From contig JAVSML010000949.1 in NCBI GenBank assembly GCA_038503035.1, positions 462,427 to 526,426 on the forward strand: a stretch of DNA of 64,000 nucleotides, given 5' to 3'. Origin of the DNA: Crocodylus rhombifer (Eukaryota > Chordata > Crocodylia > Crocodylidae). Position 1 is the first letter of the stretch. Every line of letters starts with the position of its first letter. Both the position numbers and the translations under genes were made by a program. A model generated the notes under the pieces. The model was not told where the DNA came from and searched no databases. It saw nothing but the letters and a program-made list of their open reading frames with translations. Below, in pieces: positions 45,846 through 57,022 of this stretch.

Positions 45846-46026
45846 TCTAGAGGGGTGTCAGTTGCAGCCGTGCTGGCCTAAGGACACAGGCAGACAAGGT
45901 TCTTTGGGTAGATGTGATATCTTTTATTAGATGAACTGAAATAGTTGGGGGATTTTTTTCCCCCCAACTATTTAAGTTGGTCTAATAAAAGATATCAGAT
46001 TCACCCAAAGAACTTGTCTGCCTATA
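45846..46026. mobile_element. Long hairpin element with reptile repeat end
   Basis: The left arm (about 45,888-45,950) and right arm (about 45,958-46,024) are near-perfect complements: GGCAGACAAGGTTCTTTGGG pairs with CCCAAAGAACTTGTCTGCC, and GATATCTTTTATTAGA pairs with TCTAATAAAAGATATC, around a central GGGGG/CCCCCC turn. The left edge, GTTGCAGCCGTGCTGGCCTAA, is the reverse of a common reptile repeat end (TTAGGCCAGCACGGCTGCAA). The family is probably the same as at 36,985. Confidence 0.7.
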
Positions 46027-46504
46027 ATTGTTCCATGTGCTCAGTTGTCGAGATAGGCTTGAACCATATGTTAAGGAACCGCTTGCTGGTAGGTTCTTGC
46101 TATCTGTCCTGGACAAGCATCACTGAGTTGAGTGGCACTCATCTTCGGGAATTCTGACTATCCCTAATCCAGGATCTCCTTGGGTGGGCTCAAGTCCTCA
46201 AGGGATACATTTTCAGAGAGGATTTAGCCACGCAGTGCCTGAAATCCCTCAGATATCACTTTGAAATTGTGGCCACACAGGGGAGGCATCCCACCTCTTC
46301 AGTATCCCTCCCAGGTCATAGCCCTTTCTCTCAAATGGGACCATGACTGTCTCCAAAACCTATTCACGATCCCCTTTCCCACAAAGAGAATAGCAATTAT
46401 TTCCAGTGAACAGTGATTGGATGTCTTCGACAGATAAGTGGCATATCCTTTGTAACGAAGTGCTGAGTTAGGGCCAAGGGTATTATTCTGTATCTAAAAT
46501 TCTT
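46027..46504. other. Unassigned stretch
   Basis: No supported gene or repeat border. Confidence 0.4.
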
Positions 46505-46590
46505 TATCTTTTTTCTTGTAAGCCATCCTGATCCTTTCTTAGCAATGGTGTCATACACATCTAATAAATAAATGAACGAATAAAAATATC
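46505..46590 (+). mobile_element. L2-like LINE 3' end
   Basis: CTTGTAAGCCATCCTGATCC, then a short spacer and TCTAATAAATAAATGAA, the standard order of an L2 LINE 3' end with an ATAAATAAA-type tail. Confidence 0.6.
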
Positions 46591-46859
46591 TAAAGGCAAG
46601 TGCGGAGGAAGAGCCAAACCTCTGTGGCCTCACAGCCATCTGGGAAAGGGTAAGTGGTGCAAACTGCCAGTGTGGGTACCACTTTTTGATGGCTCCAGAC
46701 ACACCTGGTTCTGTGTGGGTCCAGGAGTCCACATGGGTAGAAATGGATGCAGGACTGGGATCTCTATGCCTATAAGAATTGTTTTGCTCAGGTTTGGGTT
46801 CTTCTCTGCAAGGCAGCTAAGAGCGCACATGTACGTAATGCAACATAATCAATCACTTA

Positions 46860-47154
46860 CTGCATTTTTTCACATGCAATAACACCTGGAATATGATACA
46901 CCCCCTGTTTTTGAGAGGCAGAATAAAGAAAAGAAGAACTATCCTTGCAGTAAGTACCTGAGTACCAGCAGCTAGGGAGCCAGCCTGCTCAGTGTTCTGC
47001 TCCCTGTGGATTGTGTGCAGATTTTACTTTCACTTTTGATTTCTAAATGGCAGAAGCTGCTTTTACCATAATTCCTCATATATAATGCACCCTCAAATTT
47101 CCAGTGGGTGGGGTTTTTTGGTAAAGAAAATGACTTGCGTATGAGAAAATACAG
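46860..47154. mobile_element. TA-flanked MITE, 295 bp
   Basis: Begins CTGCATTTTTTCACATGCAA and, reversed, ends CTGTATTTTCTCATACGCAA. TA dinucleotides flank both sides (46,858-46,859 and 47,155-47,156). TATATAATGCACCC/TGATACACCCCC occurs just inside each end. A TA duplication suggests the Tc1/mariner or a related group. There is no coding capacity. Confidence 0.7.
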
Positions 47155-47169
47155 TATGGGTGTGTATGT

Positions 47170-47845
47170 GCATGTATGTATTTGATTGCTATGCTGCCTT
47201 TCTCAACAAAGGCTCAGGGAGGCTGATACTACAAGAATAGAATAACTTATAAAACGGGAGAAAACAAGAGAGCAAAACAACTTAAAAAGGACCTAGAGTA
47301 TCGACATAAAATGGACCCCCCCCCAAAAATAAAACCCCCAAACAAACAAAAAAAACATATCTCAGCCTTGCTTTCTTTGCTAAATGCCTGCCAAACTGAA
47401 AGGTCTTAAAGTGCTTTCAGAATATATCCAGACTTGGGCTCTGGGAGGCCTCAAGAGGGAAGGAGCTCCAGAGAGGAGGAATGACAGCTGAGAATGACTT
47501 TGTGTATCAATGGTTCTTGCAGGAGCTTGCTCTTGGCTGATTTTAAGGGCAGCAATGGGGTGCAAGGGAGAAGGTGGCCCCTTAGATATGTAAGGCCCAG
47601 GCCATTTGGGGCCTTATAGGTCAAAACTAGCACATTGAATTGCACCCAGAAAACTATTGGAAGCCAGTGCAGATACTGGGGGACTGGAGTTATATGCTCC
47701 TGGTGAGCCACCATTTCCAAAATGTGGGCTGCCACGTCCGCACCTGCTGCAACTTTCCAGTGATCTGATTCCAGGGCAGCCTCATGTAGAGGGCAGGGCA
47801 ATAATCCAATGTCAAGGTTATGAAGGCATGGAGGTGCAGGCATAA
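47170..47845 (-). mobile_element. L2-like LINE C-terminal and 3' end, antisense
   Basis: Reversed, a frame at 47,843-47,451 contains YLHWLPIVFWVQFNVLVLTY, followed by KAPNGLGLTYL and then an LKS-like stretch. This is the invariant LHWLP...YKA.NGL...YL order of L2/Rex-type ORF2 ends. A GCAGCATAGCAATCAAATAC-type 3' tail lies near 47,180-47,200. The order fits a single old copy with a decayed terminal part. Confidence 0.7.
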
Positions 47846-48540
47846 GGAAAGGTTGTGTCCCCAGCTAAAACTAGGAACTCCAGTCTCTGCAATGGAATGA
47901 ACAATACTAGTATGTGGCTAGGATTTCACATACTCTTCTCTCTTATTAATGATCACAGATGAGCAGAACATCAGTTCTACATGTCTATAAAACTTCCACC
48001 ATCAAAATGCTCTCTAGCCCTTTCATGGGCCACTGGTTCAATGCTACTTCAAAGCAAAGAGAACATTTTTTCTGAGCTTCTGAGCAGTTGTTCTTGGGCT
48101 TTCACTGGATTTTTGCCATGTATGAATCAGGCCTGAATTTATGCTATCAGAGATGACAAGAACCCAGAGGGAGATAGGGTGAGTCAATCAAATTATCCTT
48201 CCCCCCCAAATCTCTTCTTTATCAGAATGTCAGCAAAACATTAGAGAGTAATAGCCCACTGAAGTCAATCAAACAATTCCCATTCATTTCAAAGGGCTTT
48301 GAAACAAAGTCTAAGTCTTCAAGCATTTTGGATGTTTATACTTGGGAGACAATCACACACCCACTTCATTTGGTGATATCATAGCATTACGTTACTCATC
48401 TGACAGAAGTTATTAATGATATTATCATATAGAAAGAACTCCACCTATTCTCATCTCCTTAGCATAAACACCTTCCCCTATATCTCCCAAGGCATATTGG
48501 CTTATCTGGGACCTCCTGGGGCATCAAAGCTATGGCAGGA
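47846..48540. other. Unassigned stretch
   Basis: No supported gene. CCACTGAAGTCAATCAAAC near 48,257 recalls the dispersed motif at 10.2 kb. Confidence 0.4.
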
Positions 48541-48544
48541 ACTA

Positions 48545-48790
48545 TGTCATGTAATCCCCTTCATAAATTTATCAAGTTCCATCTTAAAACTAGCTTGGTT
48601 GTTTGCCTTTGCTATTCCCACTGGAAGGTTATTCCAGAGTCTCCTATCTCTTACAGCTAGAAACTTTCTTTTCCTTCCCAGCCTAGATGTATTTATGGCC
48701 AGGATATATCCATCTTTTTCTTGTGCCAGCATTCTCCTTTAACTTACATCCTGTGGGCTCCATTTAAACTTATAGCCTAAGGGCTGAAAG
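48545..48790 (-). mobile_element. Old CR1/L3-like LINE end, antisense
   Basis: Reversed, the frame ends LAVRDRRLWNNLPVGIAKAN and then SFKMELDKFMKG, the R...WN.LP...F...LD order at the C-terminus of CR1-type ORF2. More diverged than the other CR1 copies. Confidence 0.6.
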
Positions 48791-49074
48791 AAGACTTACC
48801 TAAACTGGATATAATCAGTTTTCAGGAACAGCTTTCACAAAGTTTTTTACACTTCATTAAGACATATTACCCTTGTCTTTTTAGGCCTGTTATGCCTCTG
48901 ATAACAACCTGACAGGACCTAGTCAGAAAAAAAAAAGGTTTCATAGGTCCAACACAGTGGTCAAAATCAGAAAGAGATGTATGTCATAGACTAACAGATA
49001 TAGCTTGTAGAAAAGATGTGCACTGTAAAACAGTAGGCAGTAGATTGAAGGCTTTACACAAGGTGTGTGAAAGC

Positions 49075-49140
49075 AAGAACTTGAATCTATAGTTCTACAT
49101 CCCAGATAAATTCAGTAACCACCAAGCTACAGAATCTTTC
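49075..49140 (-). repeat. tRNA-like SINE relic
   Basis: Reversed, TCTGTAGCTTGGTGGTTACT is A-box-like, and AGATTCAAGTTC is a B-box-like site. Confidence 0.5.
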
Positions 49141-49478
49141 TTCTTTAGCCTAACACCTATTTCACAATTCCTGCAGGGAAGAAGAGGTCCAGCAGGAGAG
49201 ATACGGGACACTTCAGAATAGCCTACTGGTCAAGGAACTCACATGGGCCGCCCTCAAGTCCCTTTTCCAAAATCAAGCAAAAACGAGATTTTCACCTGGG
49301 GTTTTCCGATCTTAAATGAGTCCTGAGCACTGGGCCACGGACTGCCTTATGGTGCATATATCTCATTCTTCACGAAAAGCTTCCAGCGCCTCCATTGCAT
49401 TTGACAGCAGGGTCGGAGACGGGCTGGTGTGGTATGGTGTAGTGTGTTGTGTCGTGTTTTAGTCATTTCAAATTATTT
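49141..49478. other. Unassigned stretch
   Basis: A few TGTGTTG/GTGGTATGG steps near 49,420-49,450. Nothing else. Confidence 0.4.
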
Positions 49479-49494
49479 GGGGGGGGGGGGGGGT
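49479..49494. repeat. Poly-G run
   Basis: About 15 consecutive G. Likely length-variable and error-prone. Confidence 0.9.
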
Positions 49495-49621
49495 CAAGCA
49501 TCCTTCTTTTCAAATTCCTTCCCAGAGCTAATGAATGACAATCCTTACAAAATCCAGTTCCCTCAAGGTGGCTCAAATGGGAAACTCTGAATCACTAGTG
49601 TCTTCAACGCTTCCAAGCTCA

Positions 49622-49995
49622 TTCAGTCTGAAGAAGAGAAGACCGAGGGGAGAGATTTAATAGTAACCTTAAACTACCAAAGAGGATGGAGCTGGACTGT
49701 TCTCAGTGGGGGCAGATGACAGAACAAGGAGCAATGGGCTCAATTTGCAGCAACGAAAATTGAGGTTGGATATTAGGAAAAAATCTCTCACAAGGAGGGT
49801 GGTGAAGCACTAGAACAGGTTACCCTCAGAGGTGGTGAAGTCTCCATCCTTGGAGGTTTTTAAGACCTGGCTAGACAATGCCCTGGCTGGGATGATGTAG
49901 CTGAGGACAGACCTACTTTGAGCCAGAGGTGGGACTAGATGTGACCTCCTGAGGTCCCTTTCAACCCTCATTTTCTCTGATTCTGTGATTCTGAA
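49622..49995 (+). mobile_element. CR1 3' end
   Basis: The ORF2 end (TTGAGGTTGGATATTAGG, GAAGCACTAGAACAGGTTAC), CTGGCTGGGATGATGTAGC, AGGTGGGACTAGATGTGACC and a TTCTCTGATTCTGTGATTC tail. Earlier bases from 49,628 (TCTGAAGAAGAGAAGACCGA) belong to the same copy. The frame is broken. Confidence 0.9.
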
Positions 49996-52334
49996 ACTGT
50001 AGGCTTAGCACCTCAACAAAATCTAATTTAACCCATACTGTGAATTACAATAGCTATGAGATCATTTGGAAACCACCACTAGCAGCCATGGGGTGCATCG
50101 CTTGCAACAAATATATAAATTTGATCATTTTGTTTTTGTTCGATGCATGGTTAACAATCCATTGACTGGAGAAATGTTCTGTGGCTTTTGCCATGAGTAA
50201 TAGATTTTTATTAAACAGTTGAGTTTTCCCCATGATTCACTCAGCTCCTCTGCATACCAGACTCCCTATCTGCCATTACATTTGACTCCACTGAAAGCTC
50301 TGCCTTCAATAAAACTGCTGCAGCCTGCCCTGCCCTGCCAAACCACAACATGTGAAGTCATGCTCCAAACAGAATGGCACGTAAGCACCTCGCAGATAGG
50401 AGTGTTGATGGGAACCTGACAGTCCCTACTGTATATTTCTTACTTAGTCCTAAAGCCCTTTTAAAGCTTTTGTCCAAAATAGCAATCCCTCATAATCCCC
50501 CTCCTCCCTTCTTTTAAGTCCATTATAGTTTTTATACAGATGTAAAATGAAGCTCTTTCTGATGAAACAAGACTAACTCTGAAAACCCACAAACCCCATT
50601 ACCTGGAAATGGCCCAAACCTGTTCCAGTCTATTAGCATCCATTGGGAGGCCAGGGTTGGCAAGCTGTTTCAAGATACATCATCAAATTAAGGGTCACTG
50701 GGGGCCTCTCTTGCTACAAGCGAGGGGGAAAAAAAAACCCATTATCAACCTAGGCAGGACATAAATAATATTATCATGGCCAAAAAACAAACCTGCCATT
50801 TGTTGTTAGTTATTGTCTCTCAGCTTGGAAGTGACAAAACACAAGCACAAAAATGAATTTGCAGAGATTGGGGGAGTGTGGGATCGTGGATCTCCCAAGA
50901 ACATTCAAGGAAACATCCCACTGGCAAGGATACATAAGGGCTATAAATCTGCATTGTGCCTGCTGTTTTCTTATTATATCAGAGGCTTTGTTGACAGGGC
51001 CGGGAAATTTAGTGAGAAGAGTGATGGAAAAAAAAGAAAAGAAAAGCACATTTCTTTTTCTCCCCTTAAAATTAATGATGGGCGAAACCAGCCCCAAGTT
51101 GCAAGGGAGGGACTCAGTAGAAAGCCAAGAGACTCCCACTACTTTAGACAAAAGTCCAAGAAGCTTAATGTACAGTAATTGCTGGGTGGGGCTTTCCTTA
51201 ACGCCAAAGTGACTTAGGAACTTTGGCACTAAGTTGGCACTAAGTCCCAATGGTGCTTTCAAAAGCCTCTTTCAAGAGCCCCAGTGGAAGTCCTGAGTCA
51301 TATTGGTGGTTTTAAAAATCCTACCCTTTGGTAATAGGCACAGATTCTCGAGTCTTTCTTCAAGAATATTCTGCCAATAGTTGAGTGGAAACCAATATTA
51401 TTGCATTAACCCTTCCATGAGTAAGCTGGTTGCAGTCACAGGCAAAGAAGTATTTGCCTTTCTTGATTTCCAAAAGATTTCCAAGAATGGGTCTATCTTC
51501 AGAGCCACTATGTGATTTCCCAAAAGTACTGAGTTTCCAGTAACTTCCAAATCAAACCAGTGAACTGTAATGCTAATGATGGGGCAACGACTTTATATTC
51601 AGAGTCCAGATCAGCTTCTCCCTGTTCAGATGTGAATGTGAGTGATGTAAAGCTAAATAGATATGAAAAAAATCAGGTTGGAAATTCCTGAAGAAAAGGA
51701 ATTTTTTGGTGTGATTACTGGCATTTCCAGCCAAAGTGCCAGAACATAGGCCAGACAAGAATAGCACAATAGATTTTCTTTCAGACTTGGGATGAGAAAG
51801 AGCAAGACATGGAGCGTGTTCAGCAGAGTACGGTATGCAGTCATACCCCTGCGGTAACATCCAGGAGGCAAAATGGTTTTGCTTATTTATTCACAGGCAC
51901 AAATTTAGAAATTTAAAGCTGCAGTACCCAGTGCACCGAGGCATAACAAACATATGTAACTCTTTTACTGTTGCAAGGTTGGATAGAAATACCACACTAA
52001 TGGGTTTTCTCATGGCCTTCCAGCTTCTCTACTTCTGGACAAACGCAGCACAAAGTGAAAAGAAAAATGGATGGGAATGTATTGACCAGCTATTTTCGAG
52101 CTTTGAAACAGATTCAGTGTGAATTCAGCCTTGTTAAAGGGGATAGAACTTTGCTTGTTTTCCCCTTAACGAGCCTGACCAGCCCTGGTAATGGAAGAGG
52201 AGGGGTAAGTGGGAGAGAGGAACTGAGACTGCTTCAAAACAGGTGACTGTGAAAGACAGCATTAAATCCTTCATGGAAGCTCCCCCACCTGGCATCAAAC
52301 CTCCTCACAGTTCTGGTATAAATGTAGAGCAGAA
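49996..52334. other. Unassigned; part may be conserved non-coding
   Basis: 50,030-50,180 and 50,755-51,060 look unique, with ATAAATAATATTATCATGGC- and TTGATCATTTTG-type strings. Overlapping frames on both strands at 50,810-51,262 show no protein family. Confidence 0.3.
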
Positions 52335-52527
52335 GGCACATCTACACATGCAAGTAATGCTATTTGGCTTTGCTGCACAGTAAATTTACTACCTGCATAT
52401 TCAGGTAGTAAATTTACTGCATAGTAGAATAATTTATGGAACAGCAAGCACTGGCACGTGTACACAGTGACAATTCACTGCACAGTAGATTAGTCTACTG
52501 AGCAGTAAAGCGTCTCATGTAGACACC
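52335..52527. mobile_element. MITE with a perfect internal hairpin
   Basis: Ends GGCACATCTACACATGC and, reversed, GGTGTCTACATGAGACG. Inside, 52,378-52,395 and 52,402-52,419 are exact 18-bp complements around a 6-base loop. Confidence 0.7.
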
Positions 52528-53348
52528 AACAGTTATTCTCAACCACAGTGCCTACGAACACCTACATGTGTTTCACAAGATAAACCCAGAGTCTTCAAAC
52601 AGGAATCCAGAATGTCAAAAACACAGTCTTTCTGAGTGCTTTGCAATAGGAGAATTGCTGTAATATTTTTCTTTAATCAAAACAACAGTGATAGTTAGGA
52701 GCTGGTATATTCTGATGGGTGCCTTGAATCTAACAAAGAGTGCCTTGCCTTTAAAAAGGTTGATCTGGACAATATCCATTGCAGTCAGTGGAGTTGTTCC
52801 AGATTTACTCTGATGCAGATTAGATCAGAATTCACCCTATAATCCCTCCAGGACCAGTCTGTAATCAACCTTTTTGGCAAGCTCACAGTTAAACTGAATG
52901 GATTGCAGAACACTTAAGAATGAAAAATGTGAGGCCCTTGACTTGGGAAGTGAGGCACTCACCAACAGGAGCTACACCGAACTCAGCATTTTTGCTAAGG
53001 TGGCAACGTAGGCTGAAGACCCCATCTCTAAAATGTTAGATTTGCCCCTTTTTTGGCACGGAAGGATGAGATGGAAAGGAAGAAGTTCTTGTTTCTGGAA
53101 GGAGTGTGGGGGTTTGTTGATAAGACACCAAACAAGAGAGGTTACAAAGTCATCGGCAGATATGAAAGTGGAGATCGGAGAGGAAAGATTTGGGGTAGAG
53201 AGGAAGACTAAAGAATCATTCACAAGGAGGCAGTAGCGGAACTGTATTGGATAATGTTACTTGTTCCTATTAGGGCCTTGCTTCACTTTACGCACAAAAA
53301 TTGATTGGTGTTAGTACTAGCTTGGAGTTTGGAGCAGTCCCACCCTTA
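52528..53348. other. Unassigned stretch
   Basis: No gene or repeat end recognised. TTGCAGTCAGTGGAGTTG near 52,778 recalls the dispersed motif at 10.2 kb. Confidence 0.4.
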
Positions 53349-53356
53349 GTCTAGAC

Positions 53357-53570
53357 CAGGGGTCAGCAACACTTTTTGGCAGAGTGCCAAAACACCTGCA
53401 ATCTCAACTTGTAAGATGTTGGCATGCCAGGGACAAATGGCGGGGGAGCCACAAGGTGCCCAATTCTTGTTGTGGCCTCTTCCCCACCATCTACCCCAAG
53501 GCACGTGTGCCAAGCAAAATGCCTTTGAGTGCCACACTCTGGCACCCATGCGGGGGGTTGCCTACCCCTG
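53357..53570. mobile_element. hAT MITE, CAGGGGTC type
   Basis: Begins CAGGGGTCAGCAACACTTTT and ends GGGTTGCCTACCCCTG, classic Charlie/hAT-like ends. The interior has TGGCAGAGTGCCA and TGCCACACTCTGGCA in inverted order. The flanks GTCTAGAC and GTCTAAGA are a decayed 8-bp duplication (first five bases identical). Confidence 0.75.
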
Positions 53571-53578
53571 GTCTAAGA

Positions 53579-55947
53579 GCCTTCTCTGACTGTCCCCTAC
53601 CTGCACAGCTGTGATGTGCCATTAGAGACCTGGTGAGCAGGGGTAGGACAAGGAGCTGTAGCTGTGAGTTGCCACTATGGGGCTGGTGAGCCAGGACAGG
53701 CTTCTTTCCTCACTCTATGAGTGGAGATGTGAGAGGTTCTGGGATACTGGAGGACTGCCACTTGAGTAGCACATGTGTGGGGAATGGCCACATCTTAATG
53801 GAACATGACCTGGGTAGCGCAGATTACAGATAATCCTGCCCTGGAGTGGCGTAACTTTAAGCCGCCTAACAAGTGCTTAAAACCACTTTAAGATTTTAAT
53901 GTTTGGGCAGTCTAAGGGTTAAGAGCTCCAGGAGCCGCGCAAAATTTCCTCGTCACAAGGCTCTTACACAGCTGTCATGTTCCACCCCAAGGCTGGTTTC
54001 ATGTTAGCTGAGGCCTAAAAGATTCATGGACTACTTTCACTAGCATGCTTTGACTAACTGTTGTCACTCCAGCTATGAAGAGCAGCCATTAATCTGGATT
54101 AAGTAGCTGGTTGTGCCAAATTTACAGCTGCGTTGTTTTGCTAGACTGGTGGTCATAACCTCACCCCTCGTAGCCCCACTGGAATCTGGCTTCACATTTT
54201 TAAGATGCTTTTGAATCACTCTGAGACACCACGGGGGCATCTTCACTCAGTGCATCACCAGCCAGGTATGAAATCAGGGTTTTTCAGAAACTCACTAACA
54301 GCTGAAAGCCTGTAGCTATTTGGATTCAGAGCCAAACAATTTGTCCTGCTTTTATATAGAACTAACAGCGACATTAGCCAACTTTGGCCAATTCACACAT
54401 CCATTTTTACGTGCTTTCCTTGGCCTCTCCATACTGCACTAGAAGTCAGCTTCCTCCACCAATTCTTCAAGGCTAGTGGCAAAAAATGATTAGCACTAAA
54501 TTACTGCGTGCAGAGGTCAGTGAATCAAGAACTTTCCTATGGCACCAATACGCTATTCCCGAACAGCCAGCTTCTTTAAAAATAGCACCGTTGCCTTTTT
54601 CTACACAGTGCGTGTTGAGCCAATGTTCCCCAATCGCGCCCTGGTGGGATGCCAAGGTCTGGTTTCACCATGCATATGATTCTCATTTAGAAGACACATG
54701 CTAATATGAATCAATGTCAAAGGCTGATTTAAACACGGCAATTCTGCAACGAGCTAATAACTCATGCACAGCAAGGTATTTCGTTTGCTAGTTCTAAACA
54801 AATTAGAGATGTTAAATAAACATCTCCCTCCTCCTTAAACGAGTCAAAGCAAGAGGAAGTGCTTGGCTGCTTTTAATAAAAATGTTGTGTAAAACAAGTA
54901 AGTCACAGATGGCAAGGTTCATTTTTTTGTTTTCTAAGGGGTTGCTTTAATTTTGATTGAAACTCAGTAATTTCTTTACTGATTTGATTTACTTGAAACA
55001 ATGTTCCAGCAAACATTGTTTTCCCGACTTTGATGCTCAGGCAGTCTGTTCTGAAATTCTCATCTGGAAGAGTTTTTCAAACCTTGCCCAGTGCCCACCA
55101 AAGTCAATGCAAATCTTTCAGTGGGCTTTAGATCACAGGTCTGAGCTGACTCCCACTGAAATCAGTAGAAAGATTCCCCTTGAACTGACTAGGAGTTAGG
55201 TACGACCCAGACATTCTTGTCCCTTATTTGAGTGGGTTGAAAAATATTATATTTTGTCTGCCAAAAGTGCCAGAGAAAATGGAAAATGTTTATTTCATTG
55301 GAAATTTTCCCCTGAATATTTCAGGTTTTCAACAAAATGAAAAACATGAAATGTCCTGGTTTCCTGTATTTCTGTCCCCCTTTTGCTTCTTTTTTCTGCT
55401 ATTTTTTTCAAAATACCTTTTGTTCTATGTTAGACAAATTGAAAAAAAAAGTAAAAATTGTTGAAATTAAAATAGCTTTGATTTGATTGGAATGCTGTAT
55501 TGCAGTATAATCAAAATTTTTATTTGACATCAAGCTATGATTTCCCTCTAGAAATTGTTCTTTAAAGGGTGAAAAGTTTTGGAATAATGGAATTGCCTGC
55601 GGGATTGAAATTGCAGTTCCTGAATTTCTCTTGGTATGCCTTAGTGAGAAGTGGAAGGAAGGTAAAGGTGGAGGCAAAGTGCCTTAAGTAATTGGTACTG
55701 TGTTGACGATACAGTCCTACGAAGGAAACAATTATTCTCCAAGCATGAGTTTGTTTGATTCAGGAAGCAAGTAAACTGAGGTAGAGTGTGGGCCTAATGG
55801 AGACTTGGGTAAGCTTCTTCTGCAGACCTGGAACATCCTACCATGGGCATACTCAAAGGCAGAAAAAAAATCCCCACTTCAATTGGACCAATCTGTAAAA
55901 CTCATTCTTTTCACATAAAAAATGATCATTCTGATACAACCCACTGC
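53579..55947. other. Unassigned; part may be conserved non-coding
   Basis: 54,480-54,940 is unique-looking, with ATGCATATGATTC, ATGCTAATATGAATC and GAGCTAATAACTC strings of the kind seen in vertebrate enhancers. No coding frame has family features. Constraint cannot be judged from one sequence. Confidence 0.3.
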
Positions 55948-56430
55948 AAATCCCGGGACGTCATTCTCCCCTTGTACTCGGCCTTGGTGAGGCCGCAGCT
56001 GGAGTACTGCGTCCAGTTTTGGGCTCCACAATTCAAAAAGGATGTGGAGAAGTTTGAGAGAGTCCAGAGGAGAGCCACGCGCATGATCAGAGGTCAGGAA
56101 AGCAGACCTTACGATGACAGGCTGAGAGCCACGGGACTCTTTAGCCTGGAAAAGCCTAGGCTCAGGGGTGATCTGGTGGCCCCCTGTAAGTTTATCAGGG
56201 GTGACCACCAGGATCTGGGGGAACGTCTGTTCACCAGAGCGCCCCGAGGGATGACGAGGTCGAACGGTCACAAACTCCTGCAAGACCGTTTCAGGCTGGA
56301 CATAAGGAAGAATTTCTTTCCTGTCCGAGCCCCCAAGGTCTGGAACAGCCTGCCAGCGGAGGTGGTTCAAGCACCTACATTGAACACCTTCAAGAGTAAA
56401 TTGGATGCTTATCTTGCTGGGATCCTATGA
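55843..56430 (+). CDS. CR1 ORF2 C-terminal fragment
   Basis: This 195-codon frame has CR1 sequence from about codon 36 to the natural stop: LVRPQLEYCVQFWAPQF, RVQRRATRMIRG, DRFRLDIRKNFFPVRAPKVW and NSLP, ending LDAYLAGIL. The first 35 codons are unrelated flank, so the ATG is chance. No RT or endonuclease core remains, so no activity is expected. Confidence 0.85.
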   Translation: MGILKGRKKIPTSIGPICKTHSFHIKNDHSDTTHCKSRDVILPLYSALVRPQLEYCVQFWAPQFKKDVEKFERVQRRATRMIRGQESRPYDDRLRATGLFSLEKPRLRGDLVAPCKFIRGDHQDLGERLFTRAPRGMTRSNGHKLLQDRFRLDIRKNFFPVRAPKVWNSLPAEVVQAPTLNTFKSKLDAYLAGIL

Positions 56431-56522
56431 CCCCAGCTGACTTCCTGCCCTTTGGGCAGGGGGCTGGACTCGATGATCTCCCGAGGTCCCTTCCAGCCCT
56501 GATGTCTATGAAATCTATGAAA
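55948..56522 (+). mobile_element. CR1 LINE, 3' third
   Basis: Starts within ORF2 at the SRDVILPLYSALVRPQLEYC region and ends with a TCTATGAAATCTATGAAA tail. The 3' UTR from 56,431 closely matches 23,293-23,396, so both belong to one subfamily. The uninterrupted frame suggests a fairly young copy. Confidence 0.93.
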
Positions 56523-56744
56523 CTGCAAAATAAACTCTGTTCCAGCCAAGGAGATGAGGCTGGCTATTACGAGCTTCCAAATGAAAATGGAGATGTTATT
56601 TTCTTCTCCGCTTCATCTCCAAGGCCTCTCCTGTTTCAAGCTGATCGTAAAGAAGAGATATGATTTGAAATTGAGTTTTCCCCCAGTAAAAATTGTAAAG
56701 AAAAAATCGTACATTTCCATTTAATGTGAATTGGTGGAGAGTGT

Positions 56745-56979
56745 CATAATATATATATATATATGTGCATATACAGAAATAATATGCATATGCACATATA
56801 TATGCATATATATATGTGTATGTGCATATATATATGTATGTGTACATATATATATTTATTTATGTATATGTACATACACACAAAACGAATGTGTGTGTAC
56901 ATGCAAGTATATGTATGTGTATATATATGTATGTGTAGGTATGTATGTATGTACATACACACACACACACACATACAGT

Positions 56980-57020
<41 letters not shown>
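56745..57020. repeat. Compound microsatellite (TA, TATG/TACA, then GAT)
   Basis: TATATATATATA, then TATG/TGTGTA mixes, CACACACACACA near 56,957-56,970 and thirteen or so GAT repeats from about 56,980. Frames reading Met, His or Ser runs over it are artefacts. Confidence 0.95.

Positions 57021-57022
<2 letters not shown>

Noticed and set aside
50810..51262. 150-residue minus frame overlapping 121- and 119-residue plus frames
   Set aside because: Mutual overlap in three frames without any family features points to chance openness.
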